A stretch of 64,000 bases of DNA from Marinobacterium lutimaris (lineage in GTDB: Bacteria; Pseudomonadota; Gammaproteobacteria; Pseudomonadales; Balneatricaceae). The notes under the pieces are model-generated. The model was not told the DNA's origin, did not search any database, and saw only the letters and a list, made by a program, of their open reading frames with translations. A program made the position numbers and the translations under genes. Shown here one piece after another: positions 37,307 to 46,424 of the stretch. Numbering within the stretch: position 1 is the first letter of the stretch; every line of letters begins with the position of its first letter. The stretch is taken from the NCBI RefSeq assembly GCF_900108065.1, contig NZ_FNVQ01000004.1:310001-374000 (forward strand), in the 5' to 3' direction.

Positions 37307-37707
37307 TAGCTCTGCTCTCCAGTGCATCAGGGAAGATGAAATCAGTCTATAGCAACCAGGCGAAAACCAGAAAGGTTAGCAGCCACCAGCGACAATGCTG
37401 CCCTATCTTCAGACAGATCTGAAGCCGGTATTGATCAGATGGTGAGCTTTATTGCAGATTTCGCCTGTACTTTTCTCGCCCGTACTTTGGCAAAGTGACT
37501 GATGTCGGCACTTCCCGAGTGCGTTAAAAACTGACAAGTGATGATACCACCAGCACGAAACCAATGTGAACAGCGTATTAAACCCGCATTTCACAGGGGT
37601 TTTAGGCATGCACGGCGCAGAAGACATCTGTTAATCTTCGCCATTCCCCGGCAATAAAGTGAACCCGGGGCACGACTCTTTTCATCCGATGCGGAGACCA
37701 TTCAAGG
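37307..37707. promoter_or_regulatory. Divergent intergenic region trxA / ppx (401 bp)
   Basis: No convincing gene: a 72-codon minus-strand frame (37409-37627) has no recognisable content or ribosome site. On the minus strand a TATAGA about 45 bases before the trxA start could be its -10 box. Toward ppx there is a GCACT-TCCCG-AGTGC hairpin near 37509 and a CCCCGG...CCGGGG inverted repeat near 37648-37668. Base composition is distinctly more AT-rich than the flanking genes, as expected of promoter DNA. Confidence 0.4.
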
Positions 37708-39225
37708 ATGCCCGAACAGGACCTCTCCACGCACAACGGCAAGCAGGGTGATCTGTTAGCCGCCATCGACCTCGGCTCAAACAGCTTTCATATGGTGGTC
37801 GCACGTGTCAGCGACGGAGAACTCAAGCCGATCGACATCATGTCGGAGAAGGTGCAGCTTGCCGCAGGACTGGATGCCGAGGGTCTGCTCGATGAGGAAG
37901 CGCAGCAGCGCGGCCTCGACTGCCTCAGCCGTTTTGCCCAGCGGGTCTCCCAACTGCCCCGTGACAGCATCCGTATCGTCGGTACCAACGCCCTGCGCGA
38001 GGCGAAAAACCGCAGTCACTTTATCGCCCGCGCCGCCGAGGTCCTTGATGTGCCCATTCAGGTAATCGCCGGCCGCGAGGAAGCACGACTTATCTACCTG
38101 GGTGTCGCCCATACCCTCTCCGATGATAACGACCGCCGCCTGGTGGTGGATATCGGTGGCGGCAGTACCGAATTCATTATCGGCTCACGCTTTGAGCCGC
38201 TGCGCCTCGAAAGCCTGCATATGGGCTGCGTCAGCTACACCAAGCGTTTCTTCAGTGATGGCAGCATCACTCGCGAAGCGATGGACAGGGCGCGCACAGC
38301 CGCTGCGCGCGAGCTAGTCGCCATCCGCCGCGATTACCGTCGTTTACGCTGGAGCAGCACCATCGGCTCCTCCGGCACCGCCAAGGCGTTGCGCCAGGCC
38401 TGTATGACGCTCGGCTTCGGCGAGCAGATCACCCTCGAGGGGCTTAAGGCTGTCCGCGACCAGCTGATTCAGTTCGGTCAGGCAGACAAGATTGAGATCG
38501 AGGGCATCAAACCGGCACGCCGTGCGGTATTGCCCTCAGGAACCGCTATTCTGATCGCTGTGTTCGAGATTCTCGGTATTACTGCCATGGATTACTCAGA
38601 TGGTGCGCTACGTGAAGGGTTGCTCTATGACATGGCCGGCCGGCTGCGCCATGAGGATGTACGCGAACGCACCATCAAGGCTCTGAAGAAACGCTATCAC
38701 GTGGATGCAGGCCAGAGCCGGCGTGTCGAGACGACGGCGCGGTTCCTGCTGGATCAGGCGGCGGATGCCTGGTCACTGAACAGCGAGGAATATCGCAATA
38801 TGCTGGTCTGGGCGGCCCGCACCCACGAGATCGGCCTGACCATCGCCCACACCCAGTTTCACAAGCACAGCGCCTACCTGCTGCAGCACTCAGACCTGCC
38901 GGGCTTTACCAATACCGAACAGCAGCTGCTGGCGTTCCTCGCCCGCGGCCACCGCCGCAAATTCCCCAAGGAGGAATACAAGCTACTGACGGACGACAAG
39001 CGCCACAGCTACCGCTTTCTCTGCCTGATCCTGCGCCTGTCGGTGCTGATGCATCGCAGCCGCAGCACCGCGAAGCTGCCGGCGCTCAAATTCAGGGTCA
39101 AGGAGAAGTCGCTGCGTCTGAGCTTCCCCGCTGGCTGGCTGGAAAATCATCCGCTGACCCGCGCCGACCTGGACAGCGAAGCGGAATACCTGCGCGCCAT
39201 CGGTTTCGAACTGGAGATCGACTGA
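37708..39225 (+). CDS. ppx: Exopolyphosphatase (Ppx/GppA family)
   Basis: Releases phosphate from polyphosphate ends (or hydrolyses pppGpp). The 505-residue product has the ASKHA nucleotide-binding signature LLAAIDLGSNSFHMVVARV, the second motif LVVDIGGGSTEFIIG and the C-terminal HD-like region with LVWAARTHEIGLTIAH and HSAYLLQHSDLPGF. Length and the facing trxA-rho unit point to Ppx rather than GppA. No ppk is next to it. It is followed by a palindromic repeat and a bidirectional terminator. Confidence 0.93.
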   Translation: MPEQDLSTHNGKQGDLLAAIDLGSNSFHMVVARVSDGELKPIDIMSEKVQLAAGLDAEGLLDEEAQQRGLDCLSRFAQRVSQLPRDSIRIVGTNALREAKNRSHFIARAAEVLDVPIQVIAGREEARLIYLGVAHTLSDDNDRRLVVDIGGGSTEFIIGSRFEPLRLESLHMGCVSYTKRFFSDGSITREAMDRARTAAARELVAIRRDYRRLRWSSTIGSSGTAKALRQACMTLGFGEQITLEGLKAVRDQLIQFGQADKIEIEGIKPARRAVLPSGTAILIAVFEILGITAMDYSDGALREGLLYDMAGRLRHEDVRERTIKALKKRYHVDAGQSRRVETTARFLLDQAADAWSLNSEEYRNMLVWAARTHEIGLTIAHTQFHKHSAYLLQHSDLPGFTNTEQQLLAFLARGHRRKFPKEEYKLLTDDKRHSYRFLCLILRLSVLMHRSRSTAKLPALKFRVKEKSLRLSFPAGWLENHPLTRADLDSEAEYLRAIGFELEID

Positions 39226-39240
39226 GAACGCTACGCCTGC

Positions 39241-39330
39241 TGTAGGAGATGCGCCCTCGCGCCGATTGAACCCGGCACGGCGGTAAATCAAAACCACCCT
39301 GGTTGATCGCGACGAGGGCGCCGCTCCTGC
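39241..39330. repeat. 90-bp palindromic extragenic repeat, copy A
   Basis: The arms TGTAGGAGATGCGCCCTCGC (39241-39260) and GACGAGGGCGCCGCTCCTGC (39311-39330) are inverted repeats of each other, with a conserved centre containing GCCGATTG and CCGGCACGG. It lies in the 3' untranslated space of ppx. The same 90-bp design recurs at 50338. The GTAGGAG-CGCCCTCG core resembles REP elements of gammaproteobacteria that are moved by RAYT transposases; no RAYT gene is in the window. Confidence 0.75.
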
Positions 39331-39365
39331 GATCAGCAGCGGTACTGAACAGAAACGCCAGAAAC

Positions 39366-39397
39366 AAAAACGCCCCGTCTCAGACGGGGCGTTTTTT
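39366..39397. terminator. Bidirectional terminator between ppx and pckA
   Basis: ACGCCCCGTCT (39370-39380) and AGACGGGGCGT (39382-39392) form the stem, with AAAAA before and TTTTTT after. It serves both convergent genes. Confidence 0.92.
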
Positions 39398-39415
39398 ATA
39401 GCCGGGAGCCAGCAA

Positions 39416-40963
39416 TCAGTTCTGCGGACCGGCGCTCTTGATCGCTTCAGATACGCCGTCGAACTTCTCGAAGTTACCGGTGAATTTGGCAATCAGTTCA
39501 GCCGCAGCTGCATCGTAGGCAGCCGGATCAGCCCAGGTATCGCGCGGGTTCAGCAGTTTGCTGTCAACGCCCGGTACAGAGGTCGGTACAGCCAGGTTAA
39601 TGCCCGGCAGGTGCTGGGTTTCGCAGTTGTTCAGCGCACCGCTCTGGATAGCACTGATGATGCCGCGAGTGGTCGGGATGCTGAAACGCTCGCCGGTACC
39701 GTAGGAGCCGCCGGTCCAGCCGGTGTTGACCAGGAATACGCGGGAACCAAACTCTTCGATACGCTTGATCAGCAGATCGGCGTATACGTGAGCCGGACGC
39801 GGGAAGAACGGCGCGCCGAAGCAGGTGGAGAAGGTGGACTTGATACCACCGCCAGAGCCCATTTCGGTAGAGCCAACCAGCGCGGTGTAACCGGACAGGA
39901 AGTGGTACGCAGCCGCTTCCTTGGTCAGTACGGATACCGGCGGCAGTACGCCAGTCAGGTCGCAGGTCAGGAATACGATGGAATCAGGCTCGCCGCCCAT
40001 GTTGGTAGCGGAACGCTTCTCAACGTGGTCCAGCGGGTAAGCGCAACGACCGTTTTCGGTCAGGTGCGTATCGTTGTAATCCGCGTGACGCTTCTCATCC
40101 AGGTGTACGTTTTCAACGATGGAACCAAAGCGGATCGCGTCCCAGATGATCGGCTCATTCTTCTTGCTCAGGTTGATGGTCTTGGCGTAGCAACCACCTT
40201 CCAGGTTGAACACCACGCCCTTGCCCCAGCCGTGCTCGTCGTCGCCGATCAGGTAACGCTCAGGATCTGCGGACAGAGTGGTCTTGCCGGTACCGGAAAG
40301 GCCAAAGAACAGGGTGGTGGAACCGTCTTCACCGATGTTGGCGGAGCAGTGCATCGGCAGCACGTCTTTTTCCGGCAGCAGGAAGTTCTGCACGGAGAAC
40401 ATCGCTTTCTTCATTTCACCGGCGTAACGCATACCGGCGATCAGGACCTTGCGCTTGGCAAAGTTCAGGATAACGCAGCCATCGGAGTTGGTGCCGTCAC
40501 GCTCGGGTTCGCATTCGAAACCTGCAGCGTTGAGGATCTGCCACTCTTCCTTGCCTTTCGGGTTGAATTCGTGGGGGCGGATAAACAGGTTCAGACCAAA
40601 GAGGTTCTGCCAGGCAGTCTGGGTAGTCATCTTCACCGGCAGGTAGTGGCTCGGATCGGCGCCAACATGCACGTTAGACACAACGTGTTCCTGATCAGCC
40701 AGATAGGCTTCAACGCGATCCCAGAGGGCGTCGAACTTATCGGCGTTGAACGGGCGGTTGATGTTGCCCCAATCGATAGAGTCAGCAGTGCTGGGCTCTT
40801 CGACGATGAAGCGATCCATCGGCGAACGGCCAGTACGTTTACCGGTTTTGACGACTAGTGCGCCGGTGTCCGCCAGAACACCTTCGTTGCGTGCAATCGC
40901 CAGCTCGACCAGCTCAGCCGGGCTGGGATTCACGTGTACATTAGTGACGGTTTCTTTGGTCAT
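39416..40963 (-). CDS. pckA: Phosphoenolpyruvate carboxykinase (ATP)
   Basis: Gluconeogenic enzyme converting oxaloacetate and ATP to PEP. The 515-residue product has the kinase-1a P-loop [20 protein letters not shown], the metal/oxaloacetate segment [14 protein letters not shown] and the C-terminal [16 protein letters not shown], all of the ATP-dependent type. AAGGGA precedes the ATG. On the minus strand the upstream 180 bp contain CATAAT (41056-41051) with a possible -35 TTATGC at an over-long 19-bp spacing, and an AGCGGG/CCCGCT hairpin in the leader. It ends the nudE-yrfG-hslR-hslO-pckA neighbourhood. Confidence 0.97.
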   Translation of the reverse strand: MTKETVTNVHVNPSPAELVELAIARNEGVLADTGALVVKTGKRTGRSPMDRFIVEEPSTADSIDWGNINRPFNADKFDALWDRVEAYLADQEHVVSNVHVGADPSHYLPVKMTTQTAWQNLFGLNLFIRPHEFNPKGKEEWQILNAAGFECEPERDGTNSDGCVILNFAKRKVLIAGMRYAGEMKKAMFSVQNFLLPEKDVLPMHCSANIGEDGSTTLFFGLSGTGKTTLSADPERYLIGDDEHGWGKGVVFNLEGGCYAKTINLSKKNEPIIWDAIRFGSIVENVHLDEKRHADYNDTHLTENGRCAYPLDHVEKRSATNMGGEPDSIVFLTCDLTGVLPPVSVLTKEAAAYHFLSGYTALVGSTEMGSGGGIKSTFSTCFGAPFFPRPAHVYADLLIKRIEEFGSRVFLVNTGWTGGSYGTGERFSIPTTRGIISAIQSGALNNCETQHLPGINLAVPTSVPGVDSKLLNPRDTWADPAAYDAAAAELIAKFTGNFEKFDGVSEAIKSAGPQN

Positions 40964-41144
40964 TACCCTGATTCCCTTGGCTCCGCGCCAATTTACCTGA
41001 AAGCAATAGAAGACTTAGTAGTTTTTATTAGCGGGTTAGGCCCCGCTTTAATTATGTATAGAACCCATAATTATCGCATAAGTTCTAACCGAGGATAACC
41101 CGCAAAACTTACCCTCCAAAACCCCGCAGCCGCCGCTATGACGG

Positions 41145-42020
41145 TCAGTGCAGATTGTCCGTATCATCCAGTTGGCCGGCGTCGTGGAAGAGTGCACGGA
41201 CGTCTGCCTCGTCAAAGCGATAAAGTTCGTTGCAGAAATGGCAACTGACTTCGATCACGCCACCGTGCTCCTCGGCCACCTCGAGCAACTCCTCCTCGGT
41301 CATCATCTTCAATGCCTCGGCGCTGCGGCTGCGGCTGCAGTCACAGTGGAACTTGAGCGGATCGGGATCATAGAGACGGCAGTTTTCTTCGTGGAAGAGC
41401 CGGTAGAGCATGGTTTCATTATCCAGCTCCAGCAGTTCCTCGCCCTTCAGCGTATGCGCCAGGGTGTTGATATGCTGCCAGTCTGCATCGCCCGAATCGG
41501 ATGCCGGCAACACCTGCAGCAGCAGGCCAGCGGCGCGTTTGCCATCGGCAACCAGCTGGATGCTGGTGGAGAGCTGCTCGGACTGACGGAAGTAATCCTG
41601 CAGGCAACCGGCCAGGGTCGGTTTTTCCAGCGGGATTACGCCCTGGTAACGACGGCCATTATCCGGCTCGATGGTCAGCGCCAGACGGCCGTTCACCAGC
41701 AATTCATTGAACGTGGCATCATTGTCGATATCGCCGTCGTAACGGGCGATCGCACGCAGGTTCTGGTGATGGCTGCACTCCGCCATCAGCACACGCAGGG
41801 AACCCTCCCCCGCCGCCTGCAGCATCAGACGGCCTTCGAACTTTAGGTTGGTGCTGAGCAGGCTGACCGCGGCCAGCATCTCTCCAAGCACACGCTCAAT
41901 TACGGCCGGATAGTTGGCGCGGGAGAGTACTTCCTGATAGCAGTCCTCGACGCGGGACACGGCGCCACGCACATCGATGTCATCAAAAAGGATACGTTGA
42001 ATCTGGTCGCTATTACTCAC
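41145..42020 (-). CDS. hslO: Redox-regulated chaperone Hsp33
   Basis: A holdase chaperone switched on by oxidation. The 291-residue product has the zinc/redox cysteines at CDC (226, 228) and CHFC (260, 263), intact and correctly spaced, plus the family start IQRILFDDIDVRGAVSRV. The start is GTG 42020. It is next to hslR in most gammaproteobacteria; here a PAP2 gene on the other strand lies between them. Confidence 0.96.
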   Translation of the reverse strand: MSNSDQIQRILFDDIDVRGAVSRVEDCYQEVLSRANYPAVIERVLGEMLAAVSLLSTNLKFEGRLMLQAAGEGSLRVLMAECSHHQNLRAIARYDGDIDNDATFNELLVNGRLALTIEPDNGRRYQGVIPLEKPTLAGCLQDYFRQSEQLSTSIQLVADGKRAAGLLLQVLPASDSGDADWQHINTLAHTLKGEELLELDNETMLYRLFHEENCRLYDPDPLKFHCDCSRSRSAEALKMMTEEELLEVAEEHGGVIEVSCHFCNELYRFDEADVRALFHDAGQLDDTDNLH

Positions 42021-42132
42021 TTATCACCTGCTCACCTGCGCACCGCAGCAATTAGAACGCCACCCCGCCAGAATGAAGCCAGATGACGGGAGTGTTAAAA
42101 TAGGGCGCTGATTCTAGCCGATTGAGTATTCA

Positions 42133-42924
42133 ATGATCACCCCAAAAACCGTTTTTTCCACTGGATGGAACTGGCCCGCTCTGATTGTAGGCCACCTAAT
42201 TTCTGCGCTCGCCCTGATCAGCTACGTGCTGCCCGGCGGCTACAACCTTTGGCAGGATGCCGGTGCCCGGGTCTTTTACCTGCTGAACAGCACCCTGGCC
42301 GATAACGGCGCCTGGACCTGGTTCTGGGCCTGGATGAACACCCGTGAGCTTGATCTGTTGACCGGGCTGCTGATGATCTGCTTCCTGGTATTTCCGCTGG
42401 CGATCAGAAAAGAAAAGCTGCAGCCGGCGTTCTGTGGCTTTTTGACGCTGATGATCATCATGCTGCCCGCCAGGGCACTGCTGAACCAGGTCACCGTGCA
42501 TTACGGCCTCAGCGGCGACAGCCCCTCGCTGGCACTGAGCCCGTCATTCCTGTTTTCCGAGCTGCGCCCCTCGATTCCCGCCAAGGATCACGCATCGAGC
42601 AGTTTTCCCGGTGACCACGCCAGCGTACTGCTGATCTGGTTTGGCTTCCTGTTGTGGCACACGCGACGTAAAGTCACCGCGTTACTGATCAGCCTGCTTA
42701 CCCTGCTGCTGATTCTGCCGCGCCTGATCGGTGGCGCTCACTGGCTGGCAGACGTGGCTGTCGGTGGCCTTGCCATGGCGCTGACGACCCTGAGCTGGGC
42801 CTTTGCCTCGCCGCTGGCACACAGGATAAACCTGCTGGTGCTCAGCCTGTTTGCTCCCCTGTTCCGGCTGTGCGGCAAGTTGCCGCTGCTGGGCCGGCTG
42901 GCGTTTTTCAACGCCACGCGCTGA
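42133..42924 (+). CDS. PAP2-family membrane phosphatase
   Basis: A 263-residue inner-membrane phosphatase with about six transmembrane helices. The three PAP2 motifs are partly visible: KDHASSSFPGDHASV (motif 2 with SxxxFPSGH-like pattern), RLIGGAHWLADVAVGG (motif 3, SRxxxxxHxxxD-like) and the weaker motif 1 near RPSIPAKDH. Family members act on phosphatidic acid, undecaprenyl pyrophosphate or lipid A phosphates; the substrate here is open. It ends against hslR with no gap and is oriented opposite to all its neighbours. Confidence 0.88.
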   Translation: MITPKTVFSTGWNWPALIVGHLISALALISYVLPGGYNLWQDAGARVFYLLNSTLADNGAWTWFWAWMNTRELDLLTGLLMICFLVFPLAIRKEKLQPAFCGFLTLMIIMLPARALLNQVTVHYGLSGDSPSLALSPSFLFSELRPSIPAKDHASSSFPGDHASVLLIWFGFLLWHTRRKVTALLISLLTLLLILPRLIGGAHWLADVAVGGLAMALTTLSWAFASPLAHRINLLVLSLFAPLFRLCGKLPLLGRLAFFNATR

Positions 42925-43359
42925 TCAGAAGTGCCCCTTTATACGCAGCAGCTCGCGCCGGCTCTTTTTGTTGGGCCGGTGATCCGGGCCGCTGCCTGTC
43001 TCTTTACGCGCCTGGGCGAACGCCTCACGTGCCTTGATGCTGTCTTCGGTTTCGCGGTACAGCTTCTGTGCTTCGGGCGCGCCGCGACGCTGGTCCGACA
43101 GAGCGATCACCTCAACGGTTTTCTCTTCGTTGCCCTGACGGATCTGCAGCTGGGCGCCTACCTCAACCATCTTGCTGCACTTGGCGCGCTGGCCGTCGTA
43201 ATGGACCTTGCCGCCCTCGATCATCGCCTTGGCGATGGCGCGGGTTTTGTAGAAACGGGCGGCCCAGAGCCATTTATCCAGGCGGACCTTCTCATGATGT
43301 GAATGGTCCTGGTGTGACTTGTCATGGTGTGAACTGTCGTTATGAGACTGCTTGCTCAT
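42925..43359 (-). CDS. hslR: Ribosome-associated heat shock protein 15 (S4 domain)
   Basis: Binds 50S subunits carrying stalled nascent chains. The S4 RNA-binding domain is VRLDKWLWAARFYKTRAIAK through MIEGGKVHYDGQRAKCSKM, and the basic C-terminus ends GSGPDHRPNKKSRRELLRIK. Unusually, the S4 domain is preceded by about 24 residues containing seven histidines (MSKQSHNDSSHHDK, SHQDHSHHEK), far more than the short lead-in of E. coli Hsp15. The start overlaps the yrfG stop by four bases. Confidence 0.94.
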   Translation of the reverse strand: MSKQSHNDSSHHDKSHQDHSHHEKVRLDKWLWAARFYKTRAIAKAMIEGGKVHYDGQRAKCSKMVEVGAQLQIRQGNEEKTVEVIALSDQRRGAPEAQKLYRETEDSIKAREAFAQARKETGSGPDHRPNKKSRRELLRIKGHF

Positions 43360-44012
43360 AGGGGTGGCATTACCTCGGAAAAGTCATCTGTAGCGTCAAA
43401 GCCTTCTATCACCCGACCCGGCATTTGGCTGTCCGGCGTGGTGATGCAAAGCAGGTGTTTAATACCGAAACGGCGGGCAGACTCCAGCACCGGCAGACTG
43501 TCATCGACAAACAGTGTGCGTTGCGGGTTGAACGGCTCCACCTCCTGAAGCTTAGCCCAGAAGCGGACATCTTCCTTGGGCAGACCGAAGTCATGGGAGC
43601 AGATCACCCGATCCACCTGCTGGTCGATACTGGTCTTCTCGATCTTCAGGTTGAGGCTGTCGCGATGGGCGTTGGTCACTATCAGCGTACGCCGGCCACT
43701 GGCGCGCAGCCGCTCGAGAAACAGCTCTACCCCGGGACGGTAGCCGATACGGTCAGCGATCTCCCGTTTCAGCTCGGCGATCGGCACTTCGAGCTGCTCG
43801 CTCCAGTAATCGAGACAGTACCAGTTCAGGGAGCCGCGCTCGGACATGATCCTCTTGATCAAAGGTGCGCGGCTTTCCTCCGGATCCAGGCCGTGAATCT
43901 CGGCATAGCGCCGGGGCAGGAATTCAAGCCAGAAATGGGAGTCAAAGTGCAGATCCAACAGGGTACCGTCCATATCCAGCATTACGGTATCAACGGCTTG
44001 CCAATCCAGCAT
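43356..44012 (-). CDS. yrfG: GMP/IMP nucleotidase YrfG (HAD family)
   Basis: HAD-IA phosphatase that in E. coli dephosphorylates GMP and IMP. The 218-residue product has motif I TVMLDMDGTLLDLHFDSHFW, motif II TLIVTNAHRDSL and motif III/IV FGLPKEDVRFWA with FVDDSLPVLESA. The FWLEFLPRRYAEIHGL segment is characteristic of YrfG. It is coupled to hslR by a 4-base overlap and divergent from nudE, as in enterobacteria. Confidence 0.94.
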   Translation of the reverse strand: MLDWQAVDTVMLDMDGTLLDLHFDSHFWLEFLPRRYAEIHGLDPEESRAPLIKRIMSERGSLNWYCLDYWSEQLEVPIAELKREIADRIGYRPGVELFLERLRASGRRTLIVTNAHRDSLNLKIEKTSIDQQVDRVICSHDFGLPKEDVRFWAKLQEVEPFNPQRTLFVDDSLPVLESARRFGIKHLLCITTPDSQMPGRVIEGFDATDDFSEVMPPL

Positions 44013-44095
44013 AATCAGGGAACACTCGCATGGATGGGATAGACTAAGGAAGCTATGACTACACTATCCAGCTTCCCCAAAACGGATTGAAGAGT

Positions 44096-44653
44096 ATGCC
44101 CCGAAAGCCCGAGATTTTGAAGGTAACGCCGGTCGCCGACAGCCGCCTGTTCCACGTCGAAGCGGTGGACCTGAGATTCAGTAACGGTGAAGAGCGACAG
44201 TTCGAACGGCTCGCCACGCGGGGGCATGGCGCCGTTATGGTGGTGGCTCTGGATGAGGACAACAACGTCCAGCTGATCCGCGAATACGCGGCGGGCCTGG
44301 ATGACTATATTCTGACCCTGCCCAAGGGGCTGATCGACCCGGGTGAAACCGCATTGGAAGCGGCCAACCGGGAGCTGCAGGAAGAGGTCGGATTCGGCGC
44401 GCGCAACCTGGTGCTACTGAAAAATATCAGCGCTGCGCCCAACTACATGGGCCACAGTATCAACGTGATTCTGGCGCGCGATCTTTACCCCAGCGTTCTG
44501 CCCGGAGACGAGCCGGAACCGCTGGAGCGGGTGACCTGGCCATTCGACGATATAGAGCGGCTGGTGACCCGGGATGACTTCGCCGAAGGTCGCGCCATAG
44601 CGGGCCTGTTTCTGGCCCGCCTGTATCTGCAGCAGCAAGCCGATATCAGCTGA
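44096..44653 (+). CDS. nudE: ADP-compounds hydrolase NudE (Nudix)
   Basis: Hydrolyses ADP-ribose, NADH and Ap3A. The Nudix box GLIDPGETALEAANRELQEE followed by VGF is intact. KPEILKVTPVADSRLFHVEA and SAAPNYMGHSINVILARDLY match NudE. I use ATG 44096; an in-frame TTG nine bases earlier is possible and neither has a good Shine-Dalgarno. It faces away from yrfG and converges on a small membrane-protein gene. Confidence 0.94.
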   Translation: MPRKPEILKVTPVADSRLFHVEAVDLRFSNGEERQFERLATRGHGAVMVVALDEDNNVQLIREYAAGLDDYILTLPKGLIDPGETALEAANRELQEEVGFGARNLVLLKNISAAPNYMGHSINVILARDLYPSVLPGDEPEPLERVTWPFDDIERLVTRDDFAEGRAIAGLFLARLYLQQQADIS

Positions 44654-44656
44654 AAC

Positions 44657-44941
44657 CTAGCCTGGGTTACGGCACGCCAATGTGCCGGCAACCACGGTGC
44701 TGTTGACCTTCTGGGCGAAAACCGGATCGGTGATCTGGTTATCCATCATGCGCTGCACATCCTGGTCGCTGAAGCGTTCGTGCACATAGTCGGCCAGACA
44801 GTTGCACTGCGCTTCAGTGGCGTTTTCCGATACGAGGCAGCCATCGCGGAACGGCGTCCAGGTCTTCGAATTCAGAAACTGTGATTTCACCAGGTAGATC
44901 GCAAACAGAACCACCCCCATCCATAAAAACACCTTGCCCAT
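44657..44941 (-). CDS. Small membrane-anchored protein, function unknown
   Basis: A 94-residue protein I do not recognise. It has an uncleaved-looking N-terminal hydrophobic segment (VFLWMGVVLFAIYLV, about 4-18) and a polar domain with four cysteines, three in DGCLVSENATEAQCNCLADY and one near the end in GTLACRNPG, which could form two disulphides if the domain is periplasmic. The helical FSDQDVQRMMDN stretch follows. It converges on nudE with a 3-bp gap. Real coding is supported by codon usage and lack of competing frames. Confidence 0.7.
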   Translation of the reverse strand: MGKVFLWMGVVLFAIYLVKSQFLNSKTWTPFRDGCLVSENATEAQCNCLADYVHERFSDQDVQRMMDNQITDPVFAQKVNSTVVAGTLACRNPG

Positions 44942-45238
44942 CAGTCCATACGCCTTGTAATTATTATCAGAGCCCCCATTTTAGGGAGAGAAAGGCGCAG
45001 TTCCAGCTATCTATTAGTCGCAGAGACGTACCGAATAGCACCACAGACTGTGCCATGATACTGACCCACAAGGGTGGTATGATCGAAAAACCGCCGGGGG
45101 TGACCCAAAGGGCATACCCAGATGGGAAAACCCAGTTTTATGCTAGGAAGTTGATCCTGGGATCCCGGAACTGAATGCCAGCCTCCGGAATCGAACAGTG
45201 ACTTTCGAAAACCTGTCAAACAAATAAGGTGAAACAAT

Positions 45239-45820
45239 ATGAGCTTTGAACTGCCTGCACTGCCATACGCAAAGGACGCTCTGGAACCGCATATCTCAGC
45301 TGAGACTCTGGAGTTCCACCACGGCAAGCACCACAACACCTACGTGACCAAGCTGAACGGCCTGGTTCCGGGCACCGAGTTCGAAGGCAAAACTCTGGAA
45401 GAGATCATCACCAGCGCTCCGGCCGGCCCTGTTTTCAACAACGCCGCTCAGATCTGGAACCACACCTTCTACTGGTACTCCCTGTCCCCGAACGGCGGCG
45501 GCGCTCCGACCGGTGCCATCGCTGACGCGATCAACGCCAAGTGGGGTTCTTTCGAGAAGTTCCAGGAAGAGTTCAACGACAAGGCTGTTAACAACTTCGC
45601 TTCCTGCTGGACCTGGCTGGTCAAGAACAGCGACGGTTCCCTGGAAATCGTTAACACCAGCAACGCCGGTACTCCGATGACCAACGGCCAGAAAGCACTG
45701 CTGACCGTTGACCTGTGGGAACACGCTTACTACATCGACTACCGCAACGTACGTCCGGACTACCTGAAAGGTTTCTGGGCGCTGGTAAACTGGGACTTCG
45801 CGAACGAAAACTTCGCTTAA
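45239..45820 (+). CDS. sodB: Iron superoxide dismutase
   Basis: Dismutates superoxide in the cytoplasm. The 193-residue product starts [20 protein letters not shown]; metal ligands are His27 in LEFHHGKHH, the His of IWNHTFYW, and the Asp and His of [14 protein letters not shown]. The PNGGGAPTG loop and [10 protein letters not shown] pattern favour iron over manganese. Codon use is noticeably more biased than in neighbours (ttc, aac, gct), suggesting high expression. Its 297-bp upstream region holds no gene and no clear Fur box to the eye. Confidence 0.97.
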   Translation: MSFELPALPYAKDALEPHISAETLEFHHGKHHNTYVTKLNGLVPGTEFEGKTLEEIITSAPAGPVFNNAAQIWNHTFYWYSLSPNGGGAPTGAIADAINAKWGSFEKFQEEFNDKAVNNFASCWTWLVKNSDGSLEIVNTSNAGTPMTNGQKALLTVDLWEHAYYIDYRNVRPDYLKGFWALVNWDFANENFA

Positions 45821-45837
45821 TCGTTATCGTCCCATCG

Positions 45838-45865
45838 AAAAAAAGCGCCTGCGGGCGCTTTTTTT
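45838..45865. terminator. Bidirectional terminator of sodB and the convergent gene
   Basis: AAAAAAAGCGCC-TGCG-GGCGCTTTTTTT: a GC stem flanked by seven A and seven T. It lies 18 bp after the sodB stop and also faces the leftward unknown gene. Confidence 0.9.
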
Positions 45866-45912
45866 GTGCTCAAAACCTACCTCAATGCGCCGACATCGGC
45901 TTAAAGCAGCTC

Positions 45913-46401
45913 CTAGGGACCGCTCCAGCTGGACTCAACAACCTCGACCAACCTGCCAGATTCAAAGGTAAATACCTGACACTCACCCGGAAGAGGCGAG
46001 TCTGGGTCACCGCTACAACCGAGAATGCGACCACTGTAGTCCAGCGGCATAGCCAGATCGGCATAATGCATATAGCCGCTGCCGATCGATTCCGGCTCTA
46101 CACCGTTCAGCGCGGGCAAGGGCACTGGATCCCAATCGTCCAGTATCCACAGCGGGTCATCAGGCGCCAACTGCTGGCTCTTGGGCCTTTTTCGCGGTGG
46201 CGACCAGCCAACACTTAACGAGGATAGTCTGAGTAGATCCTCGACGACCTCATAGCCGGCCACATACCCCGACCAGTTGGATGAACAGACACTCTCCGGT
46301 TCAATGCCGTAATCCCAGGGCGAAAACACCCCGGGTTCAACACTGACAACCGAGTAACCGACACCGTTTACCTGAATCCCATTCAGCGTCTGATCCGTCA
46401 T
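45913..46401 (-). CDS. Hypothetical protein
   Basis: A soluble-looking, acidic protein of about 162 residues that I do not recognise. It has no signal peptide or membrane segment. Notable features are a high content of Trp, Ser, Pro and Gly (NWSGYVAGYEVVEDLLRL, DDPLWILDDWDP) and a short region GSGYMHYADLAMPLDYSGRI. ATG 46401 has AGGA directly before it and an alternative in-frame GTG is at 46413; the start is unresolved. It is 23 bp downstream of tesA but tesA is transcribed toward it on the same strand, so they may share a transcript. Confidence 0.6.
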   Translation of the reverse strand: MTDQTLNGIQVNGVGYSVVSVEPGVFSPWDYGIEPESVCSSNWSGYVAGYEVVEDLLRLSSLSVGWSPPRKRPKSQQLAPDDPLWILDDWDPVPLPALNGVEPESIGSGYMHYADLAMPLDYSGRILGCSGDPDSPLPGECQVFTFESGRLVEVVESSWSGP

Positions 46402-46424
46402 TCCTGCGCCCACTCAGAATAAAA

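Noticed and set aside
37409-37627. A 72-codon minus-strand ORF between trxA and ppx
   Set aside because: No ribosome site, no recognisable composition, and it lies in AT-rich promoter DNA.
39611-40858. A 415-codon plus-strand frame opposite pckA
   Set aside because: Antisense shadow without recognisable motif or ribosome site.
44942-45238. A classical Fur box before sodB
   Set aside because: No 19-bp GATAATGATAATCATTATC-like dyad could be seen; a computed matrix scan would be needed.
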